The translations under genes and the position numbers were made by a program. Positions 9,015 to 18,800 of a DNA stretch of 64,000 nucleotides are shown here, one piece after another (the first letter of the stretch is position 1; the number at the start of each line of letters is the position of its first letter). The notes beneath the pieces were generated by a model. It worked only from the letters and a program-made list of their open reading frames with translations. It did not search any database and was not told where the DNA came from. Source of the stretch: JAPLDA01 sp043787975. Lineage in GTDB: Bacteria; Bacteroidota; Bacteroidia; AKYH767-A; 2013-40CM-41-45. Where the stretch lies: assembly GCA_043787975.1 (NCBI GenBank), contig JAYVUK010000038.1, forward strand, positions 89,905-153,904, written 5' to 3'.

Positions 9015-10060
9015 ACAAATTGTTTTTCTAATTGTTGAGATAGCGAAAGAATACGATCAGCAACTTCTGCCAGTGTCTCGCTTTCTTTTTGTTCTACTGA
9101 AATTGTTCTTTCAATTTTACGCTGATCCATTCCATAATCATACGCACGGTCGTAATAAAACAATACTTCGTCCAGCCAGGTTCTTTTGTCTCCATTACGA
9201 AGGCCTTCAACCGCGTTACGTGTGCGAAGATCTCCCAATCTCTTTTTCAACTTCAGTGTATTTTCCGCCAGTTCTTCAACGGGAAAATTTCCATAGTCAT
9301 TTAATATATTCTTTATTCTTCGTTCCAGATCAACTTTTAATTCGACAACGGGCGCTGTTCGCATCATTTCGTAAATCATCGCGGGAACCTGAACAGAACC
9401 AATGGTGTTGCTTTCATTTTCAAGCCAGAGAATTTTATTGTCATCCATTGAATTCCACTCCATCGCCAACTGATTCTCAAAATGCTCGGTGCGTGGTTGA
9501 GGCTTCTCTCCCATTGCTCCAAATGCCGAACCTTTGTGATTTGCCAATCCTTCAAGATCAATAACCTGTTCACCTTTTTCTTTCAGCAATTTCAACACGT
9601 CCGTTTTCCCTGTACCGGTTCGACCACCAACGACAACAATTTTCTTCTGATGATTGAACTGATCCACCGTCCATCTGCGAAAAGTTTTGTACCCACCTTT
9701 TAACAGCGTAATCTTAAATCCTGCCATGCTAAGAATCCATGACATGATATTACTGCGCATGCCACCGCGCCAACAGTACAACATGGCATGTTTGTCTTCT
9801 GAAAGTTCAATTGCTTTCCTTGCAAAATCACCAAACTTATCGCCAACCAAATCAAAACCCTGTAACACGGCAGCTTCTCTTCCTTTTTGCTTGTAGGTTG
9901 TGCCGACCAAAACGCGGTGTTCATCATTCAAAAGAGGAAGGTTGACAGCTCCGGGAATATGTCCCTGTTTATATTCAGATTCACTCCTTGCATCCAGCAA
10001 TAAAGTTTTTGCATTGCTTACTAGATCCAGGAACTCTTCGATGTTCACGGTTTCTGCCAT
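9011..10060 (-). CDS. selU: tRNA 2-selenouridine synthase
   Basis: A 349-residue SelU/MnmH. It replaces sulfur with selenium at the wobble uridine of certain tRNAs, using selenophosphate from the neighbouring SelD. The N-terminal rhodanese domain has its catalytic cysteine at C96 (YCWRGGMRS). A P-loop, GGRTGTGKT at 145-153, opens the C-terminal NTPase-like domain. Length and domain order fit the family. It is the first gene of the selU-selD pair. A TAACTTTG box lies only 4 nt upstream of the ATG. Confidence 0.95.
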   Translation of the reverse strand: MAETVNIEEFLDLVSNAKTLLLDARSESEYKQGHIPGAVNLPLLNDEHRVLVGTTYKQKGREAAVLQGFDLVGDKFGDFARKAIELSEDKHAMLYCWRGGMRSNIMSWILSMAGFKITLLKGGYKTFRRWTVDQFNHQKKIVVVGGRTGTGKTDVLKLLKEKGEQVIDLEGLANHKGSAFGAMGEKPQPRTEHFENQLAMEWNSMDDNKILWLENESNTIGSVQVPAMIYEMMRTAPVVELKVDLERRIKNILNDYGNFPVEELAENTLKLKKRLGDLRTRNAVEGLRNGDKRTWLDEVLFYYDRAYDYGMDQRKIERTISVEQKESETLAEVADRILSLSQQLEKQFV

Positions 10061-10064
10061 GCGC

Positions 10065-10072
10065 CAAAGTTA
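10065..10072 (-). promoter_or_regulatory. Bacteroidota -7-like box at selU
   Basis: TAACTTTG on the minus strand matches the TAnnTTTG consensus. It ends 4 nt before the selU ATG, which would give a leaderless or nearly leaderless transcript. No TTG -33 box at the usual spacing is seen, so support is partial. Confidence 0.35.
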
Positions 10073-10086
10073 AAAACTTTTGTTCG

Positions 10087-10154
10087 TCATGCCGGAAGCA
10101 TCTTGTTAGAATTGGGTCACGCTGCTATCTTTAAACAAGTTGCTTCCAGCATGA
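10087..10154. repeat. Inverted repeat between selU and gldF
   Basis: Arms at 10087-10107 and 10134-10154 (TCATGCYGGAAGCA...) are 21 nt with two mismatches around a 26-nt spacer. The element lies between divergent genes and upstream of both. It looks like a small dispersed palindromic element rather than a terminator. Confidence 0.55.
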
Positions 10155-10225
10155 GTTTCATTTTATTGTGTGAAAAAAAATGAATTCATTGCAAATCGAA
10201 ACTCACTTTCATCAACAAAAAAAAT

Positions 10226-10233
10226 TACTTTTG
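10226..10233 (+). promoter_or_regulatory. -7-like box upstream of gldF
   Basis: TACTTTTG matches TAnnTTTG and ends 25 nt before the GTG start of gldF. No TTG was found at the expected -33 distance, so this is a candidate only. Confidence 0.35.
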
Positions 10234-10258
10234 GCTCACCAAATTTTTATCCGCTCTT

Positions 10259-10993
10259 GTGATCGCATTACTAAAAAAGGAGATCAACAGTTTTCTCAGT
10301 TCCATCATCGGTTACGTGGTGATGATGGTGTTTCTTCTCAGCATCGGTTTGTTCATGTGGATCATTCCCGGAACCGACTTTAACGTCCTTGAAACCGGCT
10401 ATGCGAACATCGACTCCCTTTTTATCATTGCACCGTGGGTGTTTATGTTTTTAATTCCTGCTGTAACGATGCGTTCGTTTGCTGAAGAAAATAAATCAGG
10501 AACGATTGAATTATTGCTCACTCGTCCACTCAGTGACTTCCAGATTATTTTTGCAAAATATATTGCCGGAGTCATCCTCGCTTTATTTTCACTCGTTCCG
10601 ACACTGGTCTATTTTATCTCCGTTTATTTTCTTGCCTCACCAACAGGAAATGTAGACATCGGCGGGATCATCGGTTCCTATTTCGGACTCATATTTCTTT
10701 GCAGCGCCTTTGTTTCCATCGGAGTATTCGCTTCCTCGTTGAGCAATAACCAGATCATCTCCTTCATCCTGGCTGTCATCATTTCGTTTTTCTTTCATGC
10801 CGGATTTGATTCGCTGAGTACATTAACAACTTCAGGATTTTTCCCAACCCTGCTTTCACAGATTGGGATCAACTCACATTATACATCGATGAGCCGTGGT
10901 GTAATCGACACGCGTGACATGATTTATTTCATCACGCTTACAGCATTTTTCCTGTTACTCACCCGGTTTATAATTGAGAAAAGGAAATGGTAA
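10259..10993 (+). CDS. gldF: Gliding-motility ABC transporter permease GldF
   Basis: A 244-residue integral membrane permease. It starts with GTG at 10259, giving MIALLKKEINSFLSSIIGYVV, the usual N-terminus of GldF. About six membrane segments are visible, with the signature loop RSFAEENKSGTIELLLTRP between the second and third. GldF works with GldG and the ATPase GldA in an ABC transporter linked to gliding in Bacteroidota; gldA is not in this window. It overlaps gldG by 7 nt. The family match is strong. Confidence 0.93.
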   Translation: MIALLKKEINSFLSSIIGYVVMMVFLLSIGLFMWIIPGTDFNVLETGYANIDSLFIIAPWVFMFLIPAVTMRSFAEENKSGTIELLLTRPLSDFQIIFAKYIAGVILALFSLVPTLVYFISVYFLASPTGNVDIGGIIGSYFGLIFLCSAFVSIGVFASSLSNNQIISFILAVIISFFFHAGFDSLSTLTTSGFFPTLLSQIGINSHYTSMSRGVIDTRDMIYFITLTAFFLLLTRFIIEKRKW

Positions 10994-12672
10994 AACGTCA
11001 GCTTAAAAAACAAAGCATCGTACAACTTACGGTTGCAACAACCATTTTGATTTTCATCAATGTGATCGGCGGTTTTGTGTTTACACGTTTCGACCTGACA
11101 TCAGAAAAAAGATTTTCACTGGCTCCTTCCACCAAAGAATATTTAAAAGAACTCAATGATGTCATCTATGTAAAAATTTATCTTGAAGGCGATCTTCCTC
11201 CCGGATTCAAACGGTTGAGAAATTCTACCAAAGAATTGCTGGATGAATTCCGCGTGTATGCAAAAGACAACATCGAATACCAGTTCATTGATCCTTCTGC
11301 GATCACGGATAAAAAGGAACGCAACGATCTGTACCAACAGCTTGCGCAAAAAGGTTTGCAGCCGACCAACATCGAAGAGCGACAAAAAGGAGGAACATCA
11401 CAGAAGATCTTATTTCCAGGTGTCATCATGAATTACCGTGCTGAAGAAATTCCTATCCAGCTTCTCAAAAGCCGCATGGGAACAAACTCGGATGTGATGC
11501 TCAACAATTCGATTGAAGGATTGGAATATGAACTTATAAAAGGAATTAAAAGTATTACCAACAATGTAAAAACACGCGTTGCATTTTTGCAAGGTCATGG
11601 TGAGCTTTCAACAAAACAGATTGCAGACGCTGCTTCGACGCTGAGAGAATCGTATCGTGTGGATACGGTTTCAATCAATGGTAAACTGGATGCACTCAAG
11701 AATATCCGAACACTCATTATTGCAAAACCCGATTCTGCTTTTAGTGAAAAGGACAAGTTTGTCATTGACCAGTTTATCATGAAAGGCGGACGTGTGCTTT
11801 GGCTCATTGATGCCATGCAAATAAACCTGGATAGCTTATCAGCCACAAGCACGAACGTAGCCATTGCAAAAGAACTGAACCTGGAAGATTTGCTTTTTAA
11901 ATACGGAGCACGTATCAATTACGATCTCGTAATGGATTTGCAGGCAGCACCCATTCCGATTGTAACCGGGCAAGTTGGTAACCAACCCAAAACAGAATTA
12001 TTCCCCTGGTATTTTTCTCCGTTGATTAATCCTTCATCTCCTAATCCGATTGTTCACAACCTGAATGCGATCAAGTTTGAGTTTGCCAGTACGGTGGATA
12101 CAGTGGAAGCAGAAGGTGTGAAGAAAACAATCCTGCTTACCACGTCAACCTATTCAAAAGCATTGATGGCTCCGGCACGTGTAAGTCTGAACATTGTGAA
12201 GGAAGAACCCGATCCGAAACAGTACAACAAGCCAAACCTGCCGGTGGCTGTTTTGTTGGAAGGAAATTTTCAATCCGATTTCAAGAACAGGGTTCCGGAA
12301 GCAATTGCCACTGCTCCTGAAATCGGCTTCAAAGAAAAAAGTGATTCGACAAAAATGATTGTGGTAACTGACGGAGATGTGATTGCAAGTTATGTGAGCA
12401 AAAAGAATGGAACCATTCTTCCGCTCGGGTACGATCGCTTTACACAACAAACATATGGCAACCGAAACTTTATCCTCAACTGTGTGGATTACCTCTGTGA
12501 TGATTCGGGTTTGATGACCTTGCGCGCAAAAGAATTAAAACTTCGGTTGCTTGATAAAGCGAAAACTGAAAACAGCAGCATCAGATGGATCAATACGGTT
12601 GCTCCGATTGTTTTGATCTTGCTGTATGGTTTAATTCACTCTACGATCAGAAGAAAAAAATATGAACGCTAG
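10987..12672 (+). CDS. gldG: Gliding-motility ABC transporter auxiliary component GldG
   Basis: A 561-residue GldG. It has an N-terminal membrane helix (about residues 13-33), a large extracytoplasmic region with the family landmark RFDLTSEKRFSLAPSTK, a central GLEYELIKGIKS segment and VAFLQGHGEL, and a C-terminal membrane helix before IRRKKYER. It is predicted to form the periplasmic part of the GldFG complex. It overlaps gldF by 7 nt, so the genes are coupled. A repeat-rich gap separates it from the next plus-strand gene. Confidence 0.93.
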   Translation: MVKRQLKKQSIVQLTVATTILIFINVIGGFVFTRFDLTSEKRFSLAPSTKEYLKELNDVIYVKIYLEGDLPPGFKRLRNSTKELLDEFRVYAKDNIEYQFIDPSAITDKKERNDLYQQLAQKGLQPTNIEERQKGGTSQKILFPGVIMNYRAEEIPIQLLKSRMGTNSDVMLNNSIEGLEYELIKGIKSITNNVKTRVAFLQGHGELSTKQIADAASTLRESYRVDTVSINGKLDALKNIRTLIIAKPDSAFSEKDKFVIDQFIMKGGRVLWLIDAMQINLDSLSATSTNVAIAKELNLEDLLFKYGARINYDLVMDLQAAPIPIVTGQVGNQPKTELFPWYFSPLINPSSPNPIVHNLNAIKFEFASTVDTVEAEGVKKTILLTTSTYSKALMAPARVSLNIVKEEPDPKQYNKPNLPVAVLLEGNFQSDFKNRVPEAIATAPEIGFKEKSDSTKMIVVTDGDVIASYVSKKNGTILPLGYDRFTQQTYGNRNFILNCVDYLCDDSGLMTLRAKELKLRLLDKAKTENSSIRWINTVAPIVLILLYGLIHSTIRRKKYER

Positions 12673-12675
12673 ACT

Positions 12676-12843
12676 CCAACGAAATACGAATTGGTACGAA
12701 ACTACGAATGAGTCCAACGAATTACGAATGAGTCCATCGAATTACGAATACATGTACGAAACTACGAATTTGGTGTCCCTCGTATATTCGTACAACTTCT
12801 TAATTCGTAATTCGTAGTTTCGTACTTATTCGTATTTCGTTGC
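12676..12843. repeat. Long imperfect inverted repeat built of ACGAAT/ATTCGT motifs
   Basis: Arms of 34 nt at 12676-12709 and 12810-12843 match with about three mismatches. Inside them the nonamer ATTACGAAT and its complement recur several times, so a large cruciform or RNA hairpin could form between gldG and the DUF4340-like gene. Related ATTCGTATTTCGT pieces occur near 15400, 55050 and 57860. Confidence 0.65.
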
Positions 12844-12885
12844 CTCGTACTGATTCGTAATTCGTTGGAACCATAAAATATATTC

Positions 12886-13938
12886 ATGAAAAAAAATAAA
12901 AACATCCTCACCATTGCGTTAGTTCTCGCCTTGATTACAGTTGTTCTTATCTATCGTACCCGGAATGGAACGATCAAAGCAGAACTCCAGGATTTTGCTG
13001 TGGCTGATACCGCTTCCATTACCAAAATATTTTTGGCTGACAGGAATGGCCATTCCGTAATTCTTGAACGTCAGAACCAAGCCGTCTGGACCGTAAATGG
13101 TAAATACAAAGTGAGGAGAGAAGGAATTAAAATACTGCTGTCTACCATAAAAAATGCGCGTGTAAAAACCCGTGTTGCAAAAGCGGCATACAATGGAGTG
13201 ATCAAAGGTCTCGCTGCTGAAGGAATCAAATGCGAAATATACATGAACGGAGAAGACAAACCGATGAAAGTTTATTATGTCGGTGGTTCAACGGCTGATG
13301 TACTGGGCACTTTCATGATGATTGAAAATTCCAGTTTGCCTTTTGTGATGGAGATCCCCGGATTCCAGGGTTATCTCACACCACGCTATCAGCCGTACGA
13401 AAGAGACTGGCGCGAAACGATTGTGTTCGATTACAATTCCGAGGATATAAAAAGTATTTCAATTAAATATTTTCATGACCAGGCGCAGTCTTTTTTGATT
13501 GATCTTTCAAAAGGCCGGGTTAAGATATCTTCTCCTGAGAATAATAAAGTCATTCAACATGTTGATTCGGTCGGATTACTCAACTACCTTTCTTACTTCA
13601 AGTATCTCTGCTTCGAAGGATTTGATAAAGATTTTACGGATCAGCAACGTGATTCGTTAAAAGCAACAATACCGTTAAGCACGGTAACTCTTACCGACAT
13701 GACAGGAAAAACCATTCGCATGACCACGTTTCCAAAACCTGTTACAAGAACTTCCCTGGCGCAATCTGATACGCTCGGAAATGCATTACAATACGATATG
13801 GACAGGCAATATGCTTTTATCAATAGCGGGAATGATTTGGTCACTATCCAGTATCATGTCTTTGGAAAAATATTCCGCCAGTTCGATGACTTTGACCTTG
13901 ATAAACAGAAGACTATGAAGAAAACCGGAAGGAAATAA
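12886..13938 (+). CDS. DUF4340-like membrane-anchored protein
   Basis: A 350-residue protein with one N-terminal membrane helix (ILTIALVLALITVVLIY) and a large extracytoplasmic domain. Segments such as VWTVNGKYKVRREGIKILLSTI and YERDWRETIVFDYN resemble the repeated domain of DUF4340 proteins, which often lie next to GldG-type ABC transporter genes. It lies between gldG and dnaN, consistent with a role in the same envelope complex. The C-terminus is lysine-rich (DLDKQKTMKKTGRK). Function is otherwise unknown. Confidence 0.75.
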   Translation: MKKNKNILTIALVLALITVVLIYRTRNGTIKAELQDFAVADTASITKIFLADRNGHSVILERQNQAVWTVNGKYKVRREGIKILLSTIKNARVKTRVAKAAYNGVIKGLAAEGIKCEIYMNGEDKPMKVYYVGGSTADVLGTFMMIENSSLPFVMEIPGFQGYLTPRYQPYERDWRETIVFDYNSEDIKSISIKYFHDQAQSFLIDLSKGRVKISSPENNKVIQHVDSVGLLNYLSYFKYLCFEGFDKDFTDQQRDSLKATIPLSTVTLTDMTGKTIRMTTFPKPVTRTSLAQSDTLGNALQYDMDRQYAFINSGNDLVTIQYHVFGKIFRQFDDFDLDKQKTMKKTGRK

Positions 13939-13962
13939 ACACCTCGTTTTTCTTTATCAACA

Positions 13963-13996
13963 TTGATTTTATCTCTCATCAAATCTTTTATATTTG
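13963..13996 (+). promoter_or_regulatory. Candidate dnaN promoter
   Basis: TATATTTG at 13989-13996 is a perfect TAnnTTTG -7 box, with TTG at 13963-13965 as a possible -33 element (23-nt spacer, slightly long). A start site near 14003 would leave a leader of about 85 nt to ATG 14087 or 155 nt to ATG 14159. Confidence 0.5.
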
Positions 13997-14158
13997 CAAG
14001 GTTCTGAGGAGAATTAAGAATCAGGATTTAAGATAAAGTCTACTTCATCTGTTTGTTTCTATAAATCATCATCAACAAATAATACCATGAGTAAAAATAA
14101 TAACGCGAACGATGTCGTAATGGACATGCCTTCTCACACCAATAAACATGCTTCATCT

Positions 14159-15280
14159 ATGAAATTTATTGTTTCCAGTTCCAGTTTGTTGAGGCAGCTT
14201 CAGGCGATCAGCGGAGTTTTGAATACGAACAATCCGTTGCCGATTCTTGACAACTTCCTTTTTGTAATTGAGAAAGGATCGCTGACTATTTCTGCTTCAG
14301 ATCTTGAAACGACCATGACGACTCATCTCCAGGTAGAAGCAAAATCAAGCGGCAAGATTGCTGTGCCTGCAAAAATTCTGTTAGAGACCTTGAAGACCTT
14401 TCCGGAACAGCCATTGACGTTCAGCATTGATGAAAAATCATTCAACATCGAGATCAGCTCTGATTACGGGAAATATAAACTCACCGGTTTTGACGGTGAA
14501 GAATTTCCAAAACTTCCTGTATTGGAAGGAACAAAATCCCTGGAGATACCATCCAACATGATGTTGCAGGCCATCAACAAAACCCTTTTCGCAACAGGTA
14601 ATGATGAACTTCGTCCTGTGATGTCAGGAGTGTTTTGCCAGTTAAGCAAAGAGAACCTGACGTTTGTTGCAACGGATGCTCACAAGCTGGTTCGTTACCG
14701 TAGAAATGATGCAAAAGCAAAAAATGAAAGCGCATTTATCCTTCCGAAGAAACCTCTTACGCTTTTGAAGAATGTTCTTACAGGTACTGACCAAACGCTG
14801 ACCATCAATTACAACGACAACAATGCATTTTTCGAATCCGGAAATATATCGCTGATCTGCCGACTTATTGACGGACGATATCCGAATTACGAAGCGGTGA
14901 TTCCTGTTGAGAATCCAAACAAGCTTACTATTGACAGAGCTGCGTTGTTGAATTCTGTGAGACGTGTTTCCATCTTCTCAAATAAAACTACACACCAGGT
15001 TCGCTTGAAAATAAACGGCAGCGAATTGCACATCAGCGCTGAAGATTTGGATTTTGCAAACGAAGCAAACGAACGTCTCTCTTGTCAGTACACTGGCGAA
15101 GACATGGAGATTGGATTTAACGCTCGCTTCTTAGCTGAGATGTTGAGTAACTTAGACAGCGACCAGATTAACATTGAGATGTCGGCTCCTAACCGTGCAG
15201 GTATTTTGACTCCAGGAGAAGGCAGCAACAAAGAAGAAGATATTCTGATGCTGGTAATGCCGGTGATGTTGAATAATTAA
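14159..15280 (+). CDS. dnaN: DNA polymerase III beta subunit (sliding clamp)
   Basis: The 373-residue processivity clamp of the replicase. ATG 14159 is chosen because homologues begin MKFIVSSSSLLRQLQ; an in-frame ATG at 14087 would add 24 asparagine-rich residues with no family counterpart. Three clamp domains can be followed through PAKILLETLKTFP, PVMSGVFCQL, DGRYPNYEAVIP and the C-terminal MLVMPVMLNN. Its last 8 codons plus stop are repeated exactly at 21946-21972, suggesting that something was inserted here. A terminator follows at 15305-15339. Confidence 0.96.
   Translation: MKFIVSSSSLLRQLQAISGVLNTNNPLPILDNFLFVIEKGSLTISASDLETTMTTHLQVEAKSSGKIAVPAKILLETLKTFPEQPLTFSIDEKSFNIEISSDYGKYKLTGFDGEEFPKLPVLEGTKSLEIPSNMMLQAINKTLFATGNDELRPVMSGVFCQLSKENLTFVATDAHKLVRYRRNDAKAKNESAFILPKKPLTLLKNVLTGTDQTLTINYNDNNAFFESGNISLICRLIDGRYPNYEAVIPVENPNKLTIDRAALLNSVRRVSIFSNKTTHQVRLKINGSELHISAEDLDFANEANERLSCQYTGEDMEIGFNARFLAEMLSNLDSDQINIEMSAPNRAGILTPGEGSNKEEDILMLVMPVMLNN
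15254..15280. repeat. 27-bp direct repeat, left copy (dnaN 3' end)
   Basis: This is the last 8 codons and stop of dnaN, from GTAATGCCGG to GAATAATTAA. The identical 27 bp occurs at 21946-21972, 6,692 bp away in the same orientation. Sequence diverges immediately on both sides. It could be the left attachment-site half of an integrated segment. Confidence 0.85.
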
Positions 15281-15304
15281 AATCAAAATAATAGTTTATT
15301 AAAA

Positions 15305-15339
15305 AAACAGGTAGCTTGAAAAGTTGCTTGTTTTTTTTT
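15305..15339 (+). terminator. Rho-independent terminator after dnaN
   Basis: AAACAGGTAGC (15305-15315) pairs fully, with three G-U wobbles, with GTTGCTTGTTT (15323-15333) around a 7-nt loop. A T-tract follows. Confidence 0.75.
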
Positions 15340-15880
15340 ATGAGATTCTCATAAGAGATTCCTTCACCTCTATAGTGTGAGGTCTTAATTCGCAAGTCGT
15401 ATATTCGTACCGATTTGTATTTCGTAGATTACATCGATTCGCCTTCCCCACGCTTCAGTGATTTTTTTGAAATGATGTAATGAGCTATATTTCGATAAAC
15501 AGGAACTGTTTCTAAAGAATATTCTGATTTAGTTGCCGGAGAATAATAATTTCATATTTTTGAGTGTCTGTTAGGAATTTGTAATATTAAATTCAACTCA
15601 CACGAAAACATGACACCCTTTATGTTATTAAAAACAGGTTAGTTTATTGTATTGGTTGAGGGCCTCATGTGATCTTATCTTTCAAAGAGATAAAACACAT
15701 GGAAGTTATTTTCTACATCCGCTTTTTTCCCGGGCATTTATGTCGGTATGATGTATTGCCTTCACAAAAATATTTTTTGAATACAGTATTTTCTGATGAG
15801 CATGGAATTTCCATTGCTCATTTTATTTTTCACACTACCTCCCGAAATAAAATCAACTATACTATTTCATCCTGATAAAA
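15340..15880. other. Non-coding gap ahead of the RHS gene
   Basis: No credible gene; a 68-codon open frame at 15669-15875 lacks any protein-like character. There is an ATTCGTACC/TTTCGTAG repeat fragment near 15400-15430. A hairpin at about 15795-15820 (GATGAGCATGG...CCATTGCTCAT with one bulge) is followed by TTTTATTTTT and could be a terminator shielding the RHS gene from upstream reading. Confidence 0.5.
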
Positions 15881-18800
15881 ATGAAAATATCTCTACCCTG
15901 TTTTATTTTTCTGCTCGCCTGTATAACATCTCAACTTCACGGGCAAAATATCTCCAGTGAAAAAGGCCTCACTACTGCCGTTTATAATGCGCAAACCATC
16001 GCAAGTCAGAAAGCACTTAACACATACGGAAGCAATGCGCAAAATATCAACAGGCCGAATATTATTACCTCCGGTGGATTAGAGGTGAACAGTTATTCCG
16101 GCGGCTTATTTCATCAACGCACGGATCTTCGAATACCGGGACGCGGATTGTCTCTTGATCTGACTTTTTTTTACAACAGCTTTAACACAGAACTGGATTA
16201 TGGTTTCGGAAGAGGTTGGAGCATGACCTATTCATTGCTCTGCATTCCTGACAGCAATAAAGTTATTGTGCGGCATGAAGATGGAAGAAAAGATATTTAC
16301 ATTCAAAACGGAGCCGCCTATACAGCACCAGCGGGAATATTTGATTCACTTGTAAAATATCAACCCGGAAAATTCTGGCTACGGGATAAATCAGGAACCA
16401 AATATTTTTTTAATGATTCAACACATCACCGGCTCACAAATATTGTTGACAGAAACGGTAATACCATCGTGATCTCTTATACAGGTGCATTGCCAACAAC
16501 CATCAGTGACGCATCAGGAAGAATTGTACAGTTGCATTATACAAGCGGACACCTCACAGATATTACCGATCCGAATACAAGTCCTGCGCGACATACTACC
16601 TATACATATGACGGAGCCGGAAGCCCGCTTTCTGTTACGGATCAATTGGGTAATACCGTTTTATATGAATACGATTTTGTGCAGAACCTGACCAAACGCA
16701 CCGACCAACTGTCTTTCCCTTTTACTGTTACTTATAATGATTGCATTCATGTAAGCTCTGTTACTTCACCATTAAACAATTTCAGTTTCAGTTATGACAC
16801 GGCACAAAAGATTACGTCTTCCTCACTATTGGTCAGCAGCGTATTGCAGACAACCACTTATAAATTCGATTCCATCGGTAACCTCACGGAGAAAAATGGC
16901 ACCTGCTGCGGCTATCATCAACTCTTCGAATACGATAGTCTCAGGAACCTCGTAAAAAAAACAGATGCAAACGGGAACATCTGGAATTATACATATGATT
17001 CAAAAGGAAATGTACTTCAGCAGAAGGACGCTTTGAATAGCATTACAACGTATACTTATGAACCAACTTTTAACCAAGTTGCAACCATCACGGATAAAAG
17101 GGGCTTCACAACAACATTTACGTATGATGCGAACGGCAACCTGTTGCTGGTTCAGAAACCGTTGGGTATTAGTTTGAGTTTTTCATACGCAGGTTCAGGC
17201 TTGATTCAATCTTCGACAGACGGTAGAGGTTTTACCACACAGTACACCTACAATTCGAACGGAGACAGAACTCAGACCATATTTCCAAACGCATCCACAA
17301 ATTCATATACGTATGATAATGTAGGAAACCGGCTCAGCTTTATAGATGCCAACGGGAATACTACCTTGAACACATACGATTTGCTTGACAGAGTTACTCA
17401 AACTACCAATGCGCTTGGCCAGGTTGATCTTTTAGGATACGATGCCAGGGGATACCAGCTCTCATACACAGATGCTCTTGGACATGTAACATCCAATACG
17501 TATGATGCACTGCGCAGGAAAACGAGTGTTACAACTCCCCGCGGAACAACTTCAGAAACCTTCGATGAAGCAGGAAATATGATTACCGTGACCGATGGCG
17601 AAGGACATGTTACCCATTACTCGTACAACTCGCAAAATTTATTGCAAACCGAAACCAATGCACTCAGTCATTCACGAAACTTTACCTACGATGCGAACGG
17701 AAACCGATTGACAGAGACGGATTTCAATGGCAACCTGACGACCAACGTATACGATGCAATAAACCGTAAGACTCAGGTTACCGATGCGCTGTCTCACAAT
17801 TCGTTGAGCGTTTATGATCCTAACAATAATCTTGTTTCTTATACCGATGCAAACGGCCATACAACCACGAGTACATACGATGCGCTGAACAGGAAAATAA
17901 CCGTGCAACGTCCTATTGGTGTTACAACCTATACGTATGATGGAAACGGAAATAAAATTTCCACGCTCAATGCAAATGGAAATACCATTACGTATGCCTA
18001 TGACAACGTAAACCGACTCACCGTAATCACGGATCCGTTAAGCCATACACTTAGTTATTCTTACGATGCACAGGGAAATCAACTGACATTCACGGATGGC
18101 AATGGTCTTGTCACCACAAAAACATACGATGCGTTAAACAGGGAGGTCACTGAAGCCAATGGAGCCGGTGAAACAAAAACATTTGGCTACGATGCTGTTG
18201 GAAATAAAACCTCTCTGACCTTGCCGAACGGAGATGTTGTTACGAATACATACGATGCAGGGAATCGTTTAATTTCCTTTTCGGATTTGGCCGGACAAGG
18301 AGGAAGTATTACATACAATGCCGTTGATAAAACGCTTACTGAAACGGATGGCAATGGTCATACAGTTACCTATACATATAATGTTGTAAACAAAAGAACC
18401 ACAGCACAGGATGCCTCCGGCAATTCTTCAACGTTTGCTTACGATAACAACAATAACCTGGCAAGTCTGACTGATCGTAATGGAAATGTAACCACATTCA
18501 CGTATGATGCCTTGAACAGAAAACTTACCACTGTTCAGCCAACAGGAAATATTATTTCTAACAGTTATGATAATGTCGGCAACATCATTTCATTGACCGA
18601 TGATAATGGAAATACGACTTCATTTGTATTTGACGGCAACGACAGGGTGATTACTGAAACATATGCCAACGGAAGTTCCAAAACATTTACATACGATGGC
18701 TTAGGGAATAAAATTACGAGGACAGACAATAACGGTCAAACGACCAATTACAATTTTGATGCATCAAACCGTCTGACTTCAAGAGTATACCCGGGAAGCA

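Noticed and set aside
8689..9564. 291-codon open frame on the plus strand
   Set aside because: Antisense to selD and selU, both of which show catalytic motifs in the other frame.
14087..14158. 24-residue N-terminal extension of DnaN
   Set aside because: Family members begin at the MKFIVSSSSLL segment; the extension is asparagine-rich and lacks family support, though it cannot be excluded.
15669..15875. 68-codon open frame ahead of the RHS gene
   Set aside because: No protein-like pattern, overlaps a terminator-like hairpin, and ends just before the RHS start; treated as non-coding.
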